Shown here: one piece after another, positions 63,486 to 64,000 of the stretch
How the letters are laid out: each line of letters begins with the position of its first letter
Position numbering within the stretch: position 1 is the stretch's first letter
Source of the DNA: Liopterus haemorrhoidalis
Taxonomy: Eukaryota > Arthropoda > Insecta > Coleoptera > Dytiscidae
Assembly: GCA_963971575.1 (NCBI GenBank)
Contig: OZ020622.1
Coordinates: 12,624,279-12,688,278, forward strand
DNA length: 64,000 bases
Reading direction: 5' to 3'
Program-made: the position numbers and the translations under genes
The notes under the pieces: model-generated
Told to the model about the DNA's origin: nothing
Seen by the model: the letters and a program-made list of their open reading frames with translations, nothing else
The model's database searches: none

Positions 63486-63755
63486 GAAAAAGAAGGTGAT
63501 TCCACGCTTTAGGTGTGGTAACTTAGAGAGAGAAAATGCATTTTGGATAAAGGAAAAAAAAAATGTTAAGGATGCGTAGAAAACAAAGAGAGACAATTGA
63601 GCAAATGTTGGAGGAATGTGGAGAAATAAGAAATAAAGAAGGAACAAGAGAGGAGGTTCTGATCAAAAGTGGAGGCGGATATGCATGTATGAAGGATGTA
63701 ATAACAAGAAGGAAGGAGATTAAAGACATTAAAAACAAGGAAAGAAAAAGCTAGA
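63486..63755 (+). pseudogene. LINE C-terminal fragment (related to 838)
   Basis: Reads VIPRFRCGNLERENAFWIKE, then in a shifted frame QRETIEQMLEECGEIRNKEG, REEVLIKSGGGYACMKDVIT and a GA-rich end. FRCGN..REN..W followed by TIEHML..C.E is the zinc-knuckle region seen at 863-1000, though the two Cys before it are lost here. Confidence 0.55.
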
Positions 63756-63831
63756 ATCATCTATGGAATCAAAATCCCATAAACTGATAAACAGATTTCA
63801 AGCCAACAGTCAGAAATTAACTACCACGTCG

Positions 63832-64000
63832 ATCAATAAGTCTCCGGTCTAACAGAGAAAAACTTTTTTTTTTTGAAATTCGACATTATTAATCGACATA
63901 CTCTCCTTCAAGAGTGATACATTCATTCCAACGCTTTTAAATTAAAAAAAAATAAAATTAATTAATAAATTTAAATTCAGCATCAGTAATCTGTATATTT
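63832..64000 (-). mobile_element. mariner 3' end, runs off the window
   Basis: Left (outer) terminus ATCAATAAGTCTCCGGTCTA. Reversed, the inner sequence matches the mariner at 23034, with ATTACTGATGCTGAATTTAA and GGAATGAATGTATCACTCTT GAAGGAG. The element continues past 64000. Confidence 0.75.

Overview
This 64-kb window looks like intergenic DNA from a large, AT-rich, transposon-loaded arthropod genome, most likely an insect. The reasons are the many mariner-type transposases with insect-style motifs, RTE, jockey-like and R2/R4-like LINE fragments, tRNA-derived SINE heads, GTCY-microsatellite interspersed elements, and the lack of any recognisable host exon. A beetle would fit, but the sequence alone cannot decide the order. 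I found no host protein-coding gene, no genuine tRNA or rRNA gene and no CRISPR array. Almost everything that can be recognised is a mobile element, usually broken, truncated or nested.

Layout. 0-7.5 kb: two mariner fragments, a LINE 3' end, two head-to-tail GTCY units, a SINE, an RTE LINE and a Penelope-like (GIY-YIG) remnant. 8-16.5 kb: a circularly permuted GTCY unit between 96-bp direct repeats, a 226-bp tandem array, a hAT MITE with a perfect 8-bp target duplication, a Tc1-like deletion derivative and a degenerate mariner. 16.5-25 kb: a long foldback element, a hAT transposase fragment, jockey-like RT pieces, a GACA-repeat element, a LINE RNase H region split by a mariner, and an RTE LINE. 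26-37 kb: a LINE interrupted by 1.4 kb of unknown DNA, a mariner carrying a nested LINE, a MITE, another mariner, two RTE fragments, and a LINE inserted in mariner-like sequence with a 13-bp duplication. 38-44 kb: a composite LINE with a restriction-like endonuclease, a nearly intact DD41D mariner with one stop codon, and an RTE LINE. 44-49 kb: a GTCY unit split by an 821-bp TA-inserting element, RT fragments, a hairpin MITE and a second foldback copy. 51-58 kb: a hAT MITE, a CACTA-like element sitting exactly inside a LINE reading frame, an endonuclease-LINE fragment, a full-length dead mariner and an RTE LINE. 59-64 kb: a mariner with a nested SINE, a pogo-like deletion derivative, a TA MITE, a LINE fragment and a mariner end.

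The elements do not work together as a pathway. What the window records is layered insertion. Interrupted reading frames, TA or longer target duplications and matching terminal repeats often give exact insertion points and the relative order of events. The strongest candidates for something undescribed are the CACTA-like element at 52259-53473, built of palindromic GTACTCA/TGAGTAC subterminal repeats, the 821-bp element at 44996-45816, the foldback family at 17748 and 48389, and the circularly permuted GTCY unit at 8449-9075.
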